Assembly: GCA_004194705.1 (NCBI GenBank)
Contig: SADC01000575.1
Coordinates: 20,441-84,440 of the forward strand
Length of the DNA: 64,000 nucleotides
Direction of reading: 5' to 3'
From: Ditylenchus dipsaci
Taxonomy: Eukaryota; Nematoda; Chromadorea; Rhabditida; Anguinidae
The position numbers and the translations under genes are program-made. This document shows positions 1-11,700 of the stretch, piece by piece. Every line of letters starts with the position of its first letter. The first letter of the stretch is position 1. The notes below the pieces were generated by a model that was not told the DNA's origin, did not search any database, and saw nothing but the letters and a program-made list of their open reading frames with translations.

Positions 1-921
1 AAATTGTAGAGCGAGGTTTGGGCTAACTGGTGCAACTAATAACTTGACTTGGATATAACAAAACGGTAGTCGGTAGAAGTCGGTAGGCGCCTATCGGTGC
101 CTATTCATGCTCAGTGCTCAATATGCTTACAAATGGTTTTTAAAATTCAAACTTGACTGTATATTTTAGAATTCCTCTCGAGACAAAAAAGATTTTAATC
201 GTATGGCTTCATAAAAATAGGTATATCCACTGGTAAAATTCACTGTTTCAGCCAGTCTTTTTTAACGAAAGCTGACATCTTGAGGAACACAGTAGAATTA
301 GTAGCAAGATTGTTTTGGCTGTCTATGATCCATTTTTGGCCTCCGAAGTCGAAATAGCGTGACCCCGTCCTGACCTAAATACTATGGTCTTCAAAAATAG
401 GTATAACCCTATAGTATTCACTTTTTTCGGACGCTCTTTCTTCTAAAAGAAAGCTTACATTTTGAGGAACAAGATGATGTTATCGACAAAAATTATTTTC
501 ACCTAGACGACCCATTTTTGTCCTCTGTAGTCAAAAAAGCGTGACCCGCCCCCCGTCCCAAATACTATGTGGAGATTAAAAACTCTGCCCAAGCCGAAGT
601 TTTTACTGATTTTTGTGCTCGCAAAAAACCCAATTCATAGAGCTGCCTTATTACTCATGTTCTAAATTTCCATCTTTCGTAATTTTAAGTTCGAAAGAAA
701 GCTTAAAGTTTCCAATTACTTTTAAGCCCACAACTACGAATGGTGAAAATCAAAAACATGAGTAATAAGGCAGTTCTATAACTGGAGGTATTTCCGAGCA
801 CAAAAATCAGTACAAACTGCGCGGAGTTTTAAATTTGTTATATCCAAATCAATTAATAAAGTCATTAACTGCATTAAAGTCATTATTTGCATCAGATATC
901 CCACAGCTCGCTCTACAATTT
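1..921. repeat. Foldback element at window edge, with internal duplications
   Basis: The first bases (AAATTGTAGAGCGAG) return as their reverse complement at 907-921 (CTCGCTCTACAATTT), so the window opens inside or exactly at the end of an inverted-repeat element. A second inverted pair lies inside it (GGATATAACAAA near 53 and TTTGTTATATCC near 835), and a third pair of arms at about 567-650 and 755-832 carries the string ATGAGTAATAAGGCAG and its complement. Between about 200 and 560 two diverged direct copies of a roughly 175-bp unit are present; each includes 'AAAAATAGGTATA' and, later, 'CCATTTTTG' followed by 'GCGTGACCC'. No coding sequence is recognisable. The left target site is outside the window, so the superfamily is not assigned. 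Confidence 0.6.
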
Positions 922-1615
922 TGTCGGATCCAATTTTGAAATAAGCGGAAATTTAAAAAATTTCACAGTTAAAAACTAAAAGCTGTAAAAAGGGAAAAAA
1001 TTCAACCGATGTTATTTCGTGTTTCAAGACTCTAAAATTCCATGTAGCGACACCAATTTTACTCATCCCTTTGTAGCGCCGAATCTCAGCTTTCTTTAAG
1101 CCAAAATTTGCTGCAACACCACAACAAATTTTTGATAAAAACAACAAAAAAGTTTAAATTTACTTATTCTTTTTTTTCGCTAATTCTTATATATTTGAAA
1201 TTTAGGGTCTTGCCACAAAACCCTTTTTTACCAATTTTTGCAGTTTGACCCACTGTAATTGTTTGGGTGGTTAAAATTGCGCACAAAAACACATATAATG
1301 TCTCAAAAAAGAAAAAGCTTTTAAAAAAGTATTAAAAATTTCGAAGAACCTATTTTCGATTTTTGCCAAATTGAACACGCCGTGTTCTTACCCTATTCTC
1401 AGCCTCTAAAAACATTATTGTGCTACTCATCTTTCTCTAAAGGCGCCAAATAAAAAAGCTCTTAAACGATTTTTCCTTCTAGCGTGTAATGCTTGCCTTT
1501 CATCATAAAGGGGAAAGCTGTTAATTAAGGAGCATCAACAAGCCTACCACCCTTCAAATCATTTCATTTGCAGGACCAAAATATATATTTAAAATAACAA
1601 GACTAGACTTATCAG

Positions 1616-4600
1616 ATGCACCACCAGCCATCGCCCTACTTGAAAAGGTACAGACTACCTCAATTAGGGTTCAATTCGCCCACCACTTCCAACCCATATT
1701 CTTCTAATTATGATGAGTTATTGAGCCCTGTGGACGATTTGCAGGCCAAAATTGAGTTGATTAACTTGAAGAACCAGCAGTTGGTGAGGAATATGCCCCG
1801 CCAGTACCTTTGCACAGGCCAGGCCCTTCCTCGTCATCTTCATCTTCATTAGACTCTTTTTCATCCACTTCAGCCTCTTACTCGTTTATTGGAGAAACAA
1901 ATGAGGGTAAAAAGTGTTTTCGGATGAAAAGCGGTGATTTTAATGCTAATTTGAGGCAGCAAAGAGTGACGAGGTGAGTCGGTTAAATCAGATTGGTGCT
2001 AAAGTATTAGGATGTGTTTACGCCCGCTTAAATCGAAGCTTAAACAGCTCAATCAACAGCTTTAATTTCGAAAATGAAGTCAGCCACTTGGCTGTTTGTT
2101 AAAATATACTTAACTAAAATACCTAACCAATCTTAAATACGTATTTATTCTAATAGAACAGCAGTCTCTATTATTAGAGAAGTCTCCAATAGTAGAGCAC
2201 CCCTAGGGCCAAAACTAGGTGGATAAACCACTTTTTATTGCATTTTTAACACATAGTCAAAAATAATTTTAGAGGTTGAAATATAGAAGAGCATGCTCTT
2301 CTATTAGAATAAATACGGTACCTTGAAATAATGAATGCATTTAAAAAAATCACATTTCAAATAATGTTCTACAGTCGACTCTCGTTTATCTGACACCCAG
2401 TTAACTGACACCCTCGGTTATCTGACACCCTGTGGGCGATTTGGTTGGTCAGCAGTCAAACTTAATAAATCAACACCCCAGTTATCTTACACCTCAGTTA
2501 ACTGACACCTCGCTTATCTGACACCCTAGGCTGGTCCGACAATGAAAAATACCCTCGTTTAACTGACACCACTTATTTTTTGCTTGGACTTTTCAAAAAG
2601 TTCACAAAATCAAATTCAGCGCCTAATTAGCGTTTAAATCATTGCATTTTACTTTGGATAATATTTCTTTCCAGCCATAGAATTCATCTTTTTGGCCATA
2701 GGATTATTCTCTTTGGCCATAGATTTTTTTGGCCGTACTCGCTCAAAATCATGTTTGAACAACTTTTTGAGATTTTATTGTGTCTGAAACATGCTGCAAA
2801 AATGTTTTCAAGGTGCAAACGACACTTTTTCGAGAATTTTCTTTCTGGTAAAAATGGCTAGGTGATACTTGCCGAAAACGACATTTGCCAAACGTATGTT
2901 TTGCCAAAACGCTATTTGACAAAACAATATTTAGCAAAACGAGATTTGGCGAAACGACATTTGCCAGCACGACAATTGCCAAACTGAAATTCCCGATCGT
3001 ACTTTTTGCCTAAAAATAATAATACCAAATTAGAGTTTATAAGTCTTTTTCAGACGAAAATCCACGTTCGGCAAATTTCGTTTTGGTAATTGTGGTTTTG
3101 CCAAATTTCGATTTGGCAAATTTCGTTTTGTCAAATGTCATTTTGGCAAATGTCTTTTCGGCAAATGTCGTTTTTGGGAAGTATCACCTAGCCGTAAAAA
3201 TTATGCTTTTTGTCTTGAGCAGCTAATAGTTAAAAAATTTTACTAAAATCCTTCTCTCGAAAAAGTGTCGTTTGCACCCTGAAAACATTTTTGCAGCATG
3301 TTTAAGACAGAATAACATCTCAAAAAGTGATCAAAACATGAATTTAAGCGAGTACGGCCAAAAAAAAAGAAATATATGGCCGAAAACAAGAATTCTATTG
3401 CCAAAAAGAGACGAATTCTATGGCCATTCAAAAACTATGGCCAAAATAAAACATTCTTTGGCCAATAACCAGAATTCTATGGCCAAAAAGAAATACCACG
3501 CTTTCTCTTTGCTCTTGTCGTTTTTTGTTCATTTTGCTCATGTTGGAATTATGTCGGAATAATTGCTCGAGATTATGTCCTCATTTTTGTTTTAAATGAG
3601 CCGAAAGCACAATCCTGGTTGTTGGTTGTTCGAGTAAATCGAAAAACTCGGTTAACTGACACCTTATCCTTGAATTGGATTTATTACCTCGTTTATCTGA
3701 CATTCCAGTTATCTGACACCTCGTTTATCTGACACCCTAAGGCCGGTCCCCTGGGGTGTCAGATAAACGAGAGTCGACTGTATATCAAAAAGTGAGTAAA
3801 TAGTCATTGATTAAATTAACGGTGTCTTCAATTTTTTTGTCAATCTTTGGCCGAAAAGCTGAAAAAACAAAAGATGGGTACATCGACACGGCGGTTAAAT
3901 TACGACAAAAATACAATATTTACTCTGCTAAGCTGGTATCACAGCGTTTCAAAACCTCATGTGCAGTCAACTACACATTGGTGTTGTGTTTTGAGACGCA
4001 CGTACAATGTGAAGACGCACGTACGATATGAGACGCACGTACAACATGTACAACCAACATTTAACCCTTTAGTGCGCACTGTCCCATATATGACAAATTA
4101 AAAAAAAAGATTTCCATTAGAAATGACTTAGTTCTCAGAATTTTATTTACCAAGTTGTGGAAAAGGGATGAAATTCGTTAGTTACAGAAAAAATTAACAT
4201 TTTATGTAAAAATTTTGGAAAGCTTATCGAGTCCAAATAGGCCGAAATTCACGTTTTTTTTAATTTATCGATGATCTAAAGGCAAAATCATGGATTTTTT
4301 CCAGAAACAGAATTGCTCACTCCTGTACTATTCATTAAAAAAACCGGACATCGATATCTTACACGGGAAGTGCACAACCTTAAGGTGGCGTTCAGACAAG
4401 CTTTATACACCAATCGAAAGCTCATTGCATGCCTATTACTGCCTTACTTGCCGATTTTCCTGCCGACGCGTCTACGATAAGAAGATCGAGATTGAAATAT
4501 GAAATGTTTGTTGTGTAGATGTGGCCAAATTTTGCAATTGATAATTGCAATAAGGGTGCATGTTAAAATTTAATTTTTTTGGTTATTCACTTATCCAATT

Positions 4601-6702
4601 TTTTACGATTTGTGAAATGTATATTTCCAGAGAATCCAACTCACAGATATGGATGGCGAAGTTTAAACCAAAAAAACGGATGAGTAAAAACAAAAACTAA
4701 ACGAAATGCGACATGTACCCTTAATAGGGCTCTAACCTGCGATATTTAAAACATAGCCTGAATCAATGCACTGCGCTGAGTTGTTGGACGCTGAGAAAAA
4801 TTCGGACGCTACTGGCTTATACCCCCCCCAAAAAGCTACTTTCTTATACCCCCCCCTAAAATCGGACCTACTGTCATATACCGCCCCCAAAAACCGACTT
4901 TTTTGGGAGTGTCTAAAAACCATTTTTATGCAATAATTTTGCCATAAAGGGACCAGAAAAGCAGTTAAAAAGGGATTATGGGCTGTATTGGGATGAGAAG
5001 GGAATAATACAGGGGCCACTTTTTTTTAGCTGCTTTATCATGTTTTTCAACTCGAGCCGTGGCAAAAATAGACTCTATATGCATTTTATGATCAAGTGTG
5101 CTTCTCGGAATCATGTCTAAGGTAAGTGCGTGCGCGCATCTCTAACTCTCAAGCCCCCTGCGCCCCTTCGGGGGTGCAGGGGCTTGGGGGCTTGGAGTTG
5201 AGATGCGCACACCCACATACCTCAGACACAAATCACTCGAAAGCGACTCTGGATGCATGAAAAAACATGCATACCAGAGTTATTTATGCGGTAGGCCCCA
5301 GTATTCAAAACTATGTTCAACATCTTTGACTTTGCGACCGAAAAGGGTTTCCCCCTCTTCAGGCCTGGGGCTACGAGCCAGAGGCTCAGCCGTCCAAAAT
5401 TTACACGACAAACATCGAGATCCACCCGGCTGATCAGTCCGATCATTCTTATACTTTTACGTGCACCACAAGCGGCTGGGTTTGAAAGTGACTTCAACGC
5501 TAAGAGAATTAATACTCTTTGGTAGTTATAGGCACTGTAGAAGTGGCCCTGTTTTGTCCCTTCCCCTCCCAATACAGCCCTTGAACCCTATTTTAATTGC
5601 TTTTCTGGACCTTTTATGGCGAAATTATTGCTTGAAAATATGTTTTGACCACTCCTAAAAATCTTGATTTTTGGGGGGGGGGGGGGGTATAAGCCAGTAG
5701 GTCCGAGGATTGGGGGGGGGGTATAAGAAAGTAGCTGTTTTTGGGGGGGGGGGTATAAGCCAGTAGCGCCAAAATTCGTTTGAAGTTGTCCCATATATTG
5801 AACAGTGCGCCAGGAGGTGTTTTAGGTGTTTGTATGAAAAAATTGCATAATTTTGGAAAAGCGACTGGTGAAATAAGAATCCTTGCAATTTCTGGGACCA
5901 GACAAACTGTGGTTGCACGGGTGCATTTGTTTGGCGTTTGACGCCGTTTTCAAAGAAAAACCAGTGTTCAGTCAGTTTCCCGCTTGACCAATAAATATCA
6001 AATGAAAATTAACATGAGGGATAAATGTATAAACCCTATAATAAGCCAGCATCTTCTTATAAGCCGGCACCCTGAAGATAGGTTGAAAAAAGCCGGCATG
6101 ACGGCTTTTTATAGGTAATGCGGCAATCAGACCAATCACCGTATTTCCTCTAACTAACGCGCCTGCGCGTCTATTTTTTGGATCCCGAAAAATTCGAAAA
6201 TTATGATGTCGAAATTTAAACTATAGAAATCAGGATCGGTAGAGCTTGCGGGAGTTTAGAAAATGCAAAAAAAACAGACCAAAAAAATTCTGCTTCAAGA
6301 TACAAATTCTCGAAGTCAGGGGGGGACGCGTTTATAAGAGGGAGCGCGTTAATTAGAGGAAATACGGTAACTGACTGGAAAAAATTGAGGAGCCGTAGCC
6401 GCAAAGAAAACTTTTTCAACCAAGCAGACCAAACATTAAAAAAAGTCTACTAGAGGAAATTATTTTAAAAAATTATTGGACTAAAAGTTTAAAGAAAACT
6501 TCTTTTAATTTGCAGTGTGTCGCCCACAAGACTAGCAAATCAGCCAGCACTGGCTAATTCTTCTAAACGGAATGACCAGTTCTGTACTGATTCAGTTCAA
6601 TCAAAGATTAACAATGCTTCTACAGCAGATACAATCCCCCAGAAGCTCAACAATAGAACCAACAAAAAGAAGTACAACAGAAGTAAGTCTTCCAAGAAAT
6701 AA
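1616..6702 (+). CDS. Two-exon gene, Ser-rich protein with basic tail, unknown function
   Basis: Exon 1 is 1616-1973 (donor GTGAGT) and exon 2 is 6516-6702 (acceptor TTTGCAG), ending in TAA. The phase-2 junction joins exactly. I do not recognise the family. The N-terminal part is Pro/Ser/Tyr-rich, followed by a short charged stretch with heptad character (DLQAKIELINLKNQQLV), then a Ser-rich low-complexity run; the C-terminus is Lys/Arg/Ser-rich (NKKKYNRSKSSKK). In exon 1 the frame changes by one base at the CCCC run at 1796-1799: the downstream frame is open and compositionally coding up to the splice donor, so one base is probably missing from the consensus. The 4.5-kb intron is filled with nested inverted-repeat elements. 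A polyadenylation signal AATAAA lies at 6784-6789. An acceptor-like CAG directly precedes the first ATG, so further 5' exons may exist. Function is unknown. Confidence 0.6.
2140..2318. mobile_element. CCGTATTT-type MITE in the intron of the 1616-6702 gene
   Basis: The right end reads TCTATTAGAATAAATACGG followed by TA, and the left end TAC-GTATTTATTCTAATAG is its near-complement. This belongs to the TA-duplicating CCGTATTTYCTCTAATA family that recurs through the window. The interior has no coding capacity. Confidence 0.6.
2372..3780. mobile_element. TA-flanked palindromic element with tandem-repeat arms (CAGTCGACTCTCG ends)
   Basis: Perfect termini CAGTCGACTCTCGTTTATCT and its complement at 3761-3780 are flanked by TA on both sides, as expected for Tc1/mariner/pogo-type elements. 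Both arms consist of a roughly 16-bp unit ending in TGACACC repeated several times (2390-2570 and 3650-3745). Inside, a second palindrome (GGCCATAGAATTC-type units and a CGACACTTTTTCGAGA block with its complement near 3255) occupies the middle. An independent 8-bp-duplicating element is inserted at 2856-3193. No transposase is visible, so it is non-autonomous. Confidence 0.8.
2856..3193. mobile_element. hAT-like MITE with GGCTAGG ends and GGCAAAACGACATTT arms
   Basis: The termini GGCTAGGTGATACTTGCC and the near-complement ending GTATCACCTAGCC are flanked by a perfect 8-bp target duplication GTAAAAAT (2848-2855 and 3194-3201). Both arms are degenerate tandem copies of a unit of the type GGCAAAACGACATTTGCC, inverted between left and right. 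The 8-bp duplication suits hAT transposition; no coding sequence remains. It is nested within the element at 2372-3780. Confidence 0.85.
4805..5770. mobile_element. hAT-like foldback element with G/C-run arms
   Basis: Left end GACGCTACTGGCTTATACC and right end GGTATAAGCCAGTAGCGCC are inverted copies, flanked by a perfect 8-bp duplication AAAATTCG (4797-4804 and 5771-5778). Each arm carries three copies of a unit consisting of GGCTTATA (or its complement) plus a run of 8-17 C or G residues. The longest G run is at about 5677-5688. Between the arms, 5126-5215 forms a strong GC-rich hairpin and 5220-5540 is unassigned sequence. No transposase is visible. Confidence 0.8.
5126..5215. repeat. GC-rich perfect-stem hairpin
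   Basis: The sequence GTGCGTGCGCGCATCTC is followed by CTCAAGCCCCCTGCGCCCC, the loop TTCG, GGGGTGCAGGGGCTTG, and finally GAGATGCGCACACCCAC. The arms pair over about 38 bp with few mismatches and close on a UUCG-type tetraloop. It lies in the middle of the foldback element at 4805-5770. It could be a small inserted palindrome or a structured RNA; no Pol III boxes are evident. Confidence 0.6.
6139..6367. mobile_element. CCGTATTT-type MITE next to exon 2 of the 1616-6702 gene
   Basis: Left end CCGTATTTCCTCTAACTAAC and right end GTTAATTAGAGGAAATACGG are inverted copies; TA follows the right end (6368-6369). Subterminal GCGCGTTAATTAGAGG-like units are repeated. It ends about 150 bp before the exon 2 acceptor at 6515. 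The preceding 6040-6115 contains three copies of a TAAGCCGGCA unit. Confidence 0.65.
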
Positions 6703-7090
6703 CCCACAATTTTTTTTATTGCTTTGACAATATCATAATAGTATGCATAGCACTAATATTTCACTTCAATAATGGTAATTAAAAATAAATTATTATTAGT
6801 GATCAACGATTTACACGACAATGCTACTAATTTTTTCTTTTTTGGTAGCAAAATGTTGGAAGTCCCTGAGAGATAGCCTTTGTTTGATGCTTCTAGCTAC
6901 CTGAAAACTGCATTATATAGAGTTGTCGGACAATATTCGAGTAAAAAAACCGGCTTTTCTTTAAAAAAAACTACTAGGTTGTCTGGAACGGTCCTTTTGG
7001 TTTTTCATTACACCTTTTTGGCGTGAATTTTTATTGAATACTTTATGGGCAAAGCTTTTCCGTGCTGCAAAAAGACTTTTACCCGGTGCT

Positions 7091-7484
7091 CACATAGGCG
7101 AGTCGAGCTCGTGTTTTCTCAACCTTTTTGGGGATCAGAGAGAAATTTTTCTATACTTTTTCCCATTTTTTATATAACAAACGAAAGCTCACATTCCAAA
7201 CTATCTTCTACACCTAAAATTATTTCATTATCGTGACAAAAGTAAATGTGATGTCTAGGGTGGTCGAGGTCCTGGCCGAGGTACCTGGACCTCGACCAGC
7301 CTCTAACTTTTGTGCTGTTACATGCATTATTGTTACATCAATGAAATAATTCCCAATTCAGAAGATAACTCAGAGTCTAAGCTTTCATTTGGTATATAAA
7401 GAGTGACAAAAATTATAGAAAAAATTTCCTCTGATTACTAAAAAGGTTGAGAAAACACGAGCTCGACCTCGACTCGCCTATGTG
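7091..7484. mobile_element. Foldback MITE with CACATAGGCGAGTCGAGC ends
   Basis: CACATAGGCGAGTCGAGCTC at 7091 is complementary to the right end CGACTCGCCTATGTG at 7484, and the homology continues inward for about 150 bp per arm to a GC-rich centre near 7255-7310 with its own internal symmetry (GGTCGAGGTCC and GGACCTCGACC). It interrupts the TTTTTGCTGCAAAAAGAC array. No coding sequence. Confidence 0.7.
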
Positions 7485-8381
7485 ATCGAGGGATTATTCG
7501 CTCCGAAAGGGCTTTTTTGCTTCTAATTTTTTCTGCTGCAAAAAGATTTTTTGCGCCAAAAAGACTTTTTTTGCTGCAAAAAGACTCTTCTTACTACAAA
7601 TAGACTTTTTGCTGCAAAAATACTTCTATATGCTGCAAATTTTTTTTGCTTCACATGCATTTTTTGCAAGATTTTTCACTAGAAATATTAATTATTATAC
7701 ATATTTTGCGGTCAATTCGTCTACAAAATTTTTATTATTTCTTTGGAACGAATAAACCATGCTATTCAACCCAAAATTGTGTGATGAAGACGGCTTGTTA
7801 AGACCGTTTTTCTATTTTGACTAACTAGAATCTCAATACCCTGGTTGGGTACCCACTCCAAAAAACTCGACGTTAAAATAAGGGAATCATTCCGATTAAG
7901 CAGAAAAACAGTTCTATCTTGCCTAAAGCGGTGCCTTGAGTGCGTTAGTCGGTTTTATTGTGGCGAAATTTTCAGATAGTACTCAAGTTGTCCAGCCAGA
8001 CCCCCACTACCTCGGTTTCGATTGTGATTGATTGATCTGTCGACAAATTGACTTTTTTGCGCCAAAAAAATTTTTTGCTGGAAAAGGACTTTTTTTGCTG
8101 CCAAGAGACTTTTTTTCGTGGACGAATTGACCGCAAAATATGTATAATAATTGATACTTATAGTAAAAAATCTTGCAAACAATGCATGTAGAGCCCGCTT
8201 GGGGTCGTAAACTATTTACTTCTATTTTCGAAAGTTTTTACCAAATCTGATAAGTCAGTTTGATGAGAAAAATTGCAAGTTTTGTGGCTTTACCAGTCGT
8301 TTTTGTGAATAGCAACAGTTTGGCCTAAAATTCCCTGCTTTTTTTTTAATAAAACCAACCAAATCGAGAGTAGACTGTACG

Positions 8382-8550
8382 CAGGGTTGCCATTTTGCCT
8401 TTTTAAAAAGGCTTTGTCTTTTTTGGGTGCCCCGCTTTTTTTCTTGAGAGGAAAAAAGGCATTTGTTCGATCTGCCTTTTTAAAATTTTTATAATAAATG
8501 CCTTTTTTCAAAAGCTCATGCCTTTTTGCAAATCAGAGATGGCAACACTG
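8382..8550. mobile_element. Short hAT-like MITE (CAGGGTTGCCAT ends)
   Basis: The ends CAGGGTTGCCAT and ATGGCAACACTG are inverted copies typical of hAT termini (CAGNG...CNCTG). The 8-bp flanks are ACTGTACG (8374-8381) and ACTGTACC (8551-8558), 7 of 8 identical. The interior is a palindromic run of TGCCTTTTT-type units. It landed beside a GAGAGTAGACTGTA sequence that itself resembles an end of the TA-flanked family. Confidence 0.75.
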
Positions 8551-8705
8551 ACTGTACCATCGAATGTAAAATTTCAGATACAGAATGAGTAGCCAGATTT
8601 TACACACCGATAATAATAAAATATTCAGGGTAATTTTGAAGCGAAATATAACTTTTTTGGTGAAAAATTACTATTTCAATTTCCAATTTTAAACAATTAT
8701 CATAC

Positions 8706-11700
8706 CTATTTTTCTATGTGCGCACTAGCTAATGGGTTTGGACGGAAGGCATAAATATATCTAGGCCCTTTAGGTGGCGCAAGTGTGAAGGAATATTGTT
8801 CTGTGGCTGTGTTTGGCTGGCTAGTTGTTGTTTTGAGTGAGTGGTGGTTGGCATTAGGACAAGGTTTGTGAGAAATGCATGTCCTAGACTCGTAGGATCG
8901 TCCCTGACAGCCTGAAATGGAACACATTTTAGAAAAACGTACTAGAAATCCAGAAAATAACGCGCAGCTACCCAAAATTTAAATTGCGAAGGGCAAATTT
9001 TTCATTGCAATACTGAATTATTTTAAATTTTACAGGTTTTTAAGCTTGATTGTTACAACTTTTGTGTTGGTGGGAGTACAACATAAGCTTTTATGTTTTT
9101 GTTTTTACGCTTTAAAAGTAATTTTAGCGTGCTGAAACAATGTAAAAAACGTTTTTTTAACGTTTTCTGGCCTAAAATAAAAATAAACTTAAAAATTTTT
9201 GAATAATTTTTTTAGATAAAATATTTATTTTATTTAAGATCTTTAAGTGTCTGTATTTGTCACTGATTTTTGGAGTTTGTTTAGTTGCAAAAGCTCATAA
9301 ATATGTAAAACAGTATCTATAGACGGCTATGCAAACATTTTGCTTTACTTACACGACCTATTTTTTTTCATGTCTTGCAGTTGTTTTAGTTTTTTCTAAC
9401 CTTAGACTACAAGTTAGTTTAATTTTTTATTAAGAGGTGAAGCTACTTAGACTTGAAAAAGTGGCATCGGTGGCGTCTGTGTTTGTAACCCAAAATGGTG
9501 CGCAGGTTCGATACCACCTGGTTGCACGCTAATTTTCTTGGCTTGTTTGACCAGTTCTAGGGGTAATTAGACTTTTTTGACGCCATATTCGGAATCAGCG
9601 ACCCAAATTATATTTTGGAAAATGTCTGGCAGATGATTTGATACAACAACTGATTTGATACTTGTATACTTCCTGATTGATAAACAGTCGAAACTCGATA
9701 TAGTATACACCCTGGGCACCGGCTTTAGGTGTACACTAGGGTTGGCCTCCCTTCCTAGCTCCTCCCCTCCACGGTAGCCGAAATTAAAAAAAATTAAAAA
9801 GTTGGTCGAACCAGTATTTGTATCAAATCGTCAGTATACCGCCGCTAATTAAACAACCTTTTGAGTGGTAAGCGTCTTCATACTCACACACTCTTGTTCT
9901 CAGCTGTCTGTCGCAAAAACAATCTCCCTAAAAACGAGGTATTTTGTAAATCACGTTACTTCCAAAATCTAAAAGTAACCCATGGTTGCCAGTCACTCCA
10001 ATTAGCTTCTGCAAAACATCAGAATTTATAATAAAAAGGTGAAATCGGTTTACCAGTCTTCTTTTGACATCCTCCACCAAAAGAATTTTCGTCAGCTCTC
10101 TGGCATCCACTGGTGCTGTTGTAGTCAAGACATTGCTGGGAACTGGTTTCGGGGGTCCAGTAGGTACCAAATTTAAATCCCATGCTTTAGGATTGATTTT
10201 TACTTTGGTGTCTGAGTTTGTGGGTGGGAATCACTAGTGCTTTGCATAAATCTCAGCTCGCTTTCGATCTGATGCATAACTGTACGGAGTTTTAGCAAGT
10301 CTTTTTCAATAGCTTCATCCTCCGATTTTCGAATCTCTGCAGAGGTTTTTGTGCCCTTTAAATAAATGGTTTAGGATATTTTTATTTTAAATTTTGAAAA
10401 TTTTAACAACTTGTTTGAATTTTCAAGGAACGGCCGACCCTAGTCACCATAGCAGGGGTACAGTTTAAGGCATTTAGTCAAAACCAACCGAATCGTCTGC
10501 AAGGTGTCACTATAGCGAGACTGTTCCTATAGTGAGGTGTCACTTTAGCGGGAGCTCACTGTATTTAATTTTGCCCGCTAGTCTGTGAAAAATGCCCGCT
10601 AATCTTTGAAAATTGGGCGACGGTCATTTCGTCCCCGTGATTTCGTCCGCCGGTCATTTCACCCTTAAAAGCCGCCAATTTGAATTTTTAAACAGGTTCA
10701 AATTTTTGTAGTAGCAGACATTTTTTTTCGTGAATGATAGTCATAAGTTTGTATTTATAAGACCCGTGTGCCTCAGGATGATAGGGTAATCTCCTGGTTA
10801 CTCCTCTAAATGAGTATCCACCTCCAGAATGAAAATGACCGGGGACGAAATGACCTAGTGCCGTGAAAATCACCCGCTAATTTTTAGGAAAATGTCCGCT
10901 GATTTTTGAAAGAATTTTTTTTTAATTAGCAGACATCTATCACAAATTAGCGGTCAATTTTCACAGATTAGCGGGCAAATTTAAATATTACCTAATATAT
11001 AAAGAGAGCACAACACATTTTTGTACTTTAATATCGCAAACTTTTGTATTTTTGTATTAAAAACAGAAAATGGACAGCTGGAAAATGATTTTACATTTTT
11101 CATTCCAAATCAAAACAAAAACTTTATGTTACCTGTTTCACCAGCTGCTTTTGCAAATCCTTTCGTCTGAATTGAGACAGAGACTCTACTTTCAATGGTT
11201 TATGAAGCTCTGCCTGAGCTCTGATTCCAAAAGCTTTGCGGTGAAGTTCGTTGTCATTGGCACTAAATTCTCCTGAGTTGAGCAGTATATTTCCCTATAA
11301 ACACCAATTCATAGTAACTTCTGATGGGCTAAGTGAAGTAGCCTACATTAGCATCAACCCTGGTGAATATCTTCTCGCCGGAATGCAGCTTCTGCACTTC
11401 TACCTCGCTACCACCCTCTACTACGTTCAGTTTTTCTTGTTCTTTGAGAAGAAGCTCTTGTTCAGCTGCTTTGGTCATGTTAGCCAACATCCATTCTAAG
11501 GCTTTCGCAGTGCCCAATGACATCCTATCCTGCAAAATCATGTTTCGGGTTAGTTATTCAGTCAATATATCAGCATCAATATCTCTGGTTCGAATAATCT
11601 GGCAAGGCAGGAAAAGAAAATGACCGTGCGATCTCTAAAATATTTTTTCAGGTAGAGAAACCCCCGAATTTTTTATGCTAGCCGCGAGGGTTTTTGCTTC

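Larger units (their letters stand above)
6703..8705. repeat. Gene-free stretch of foldback DNA built on TTTTTGCTGCAAAAAGAC units
   Basis: Between the convergent 3' ends of the first two genes there is no plausible exon. A unit of the type TTTTTGCTGCAAAAAGAC is repeated at 7055-7080, 7500-7640 and 8050-8125. Inverted arms (CATGCATTTTTTGCAAGATTTTTC at about 7656 and its complement near 8165-8190, both next to GCGGTCAATTCGTC) show these blocks are the two ends of one palindromic element of about 0.7-1.1 kb. A separate foldback is inserted at 7091-7484 and a hAT-like MITE at 8382-8550. Confidence 0.6.
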
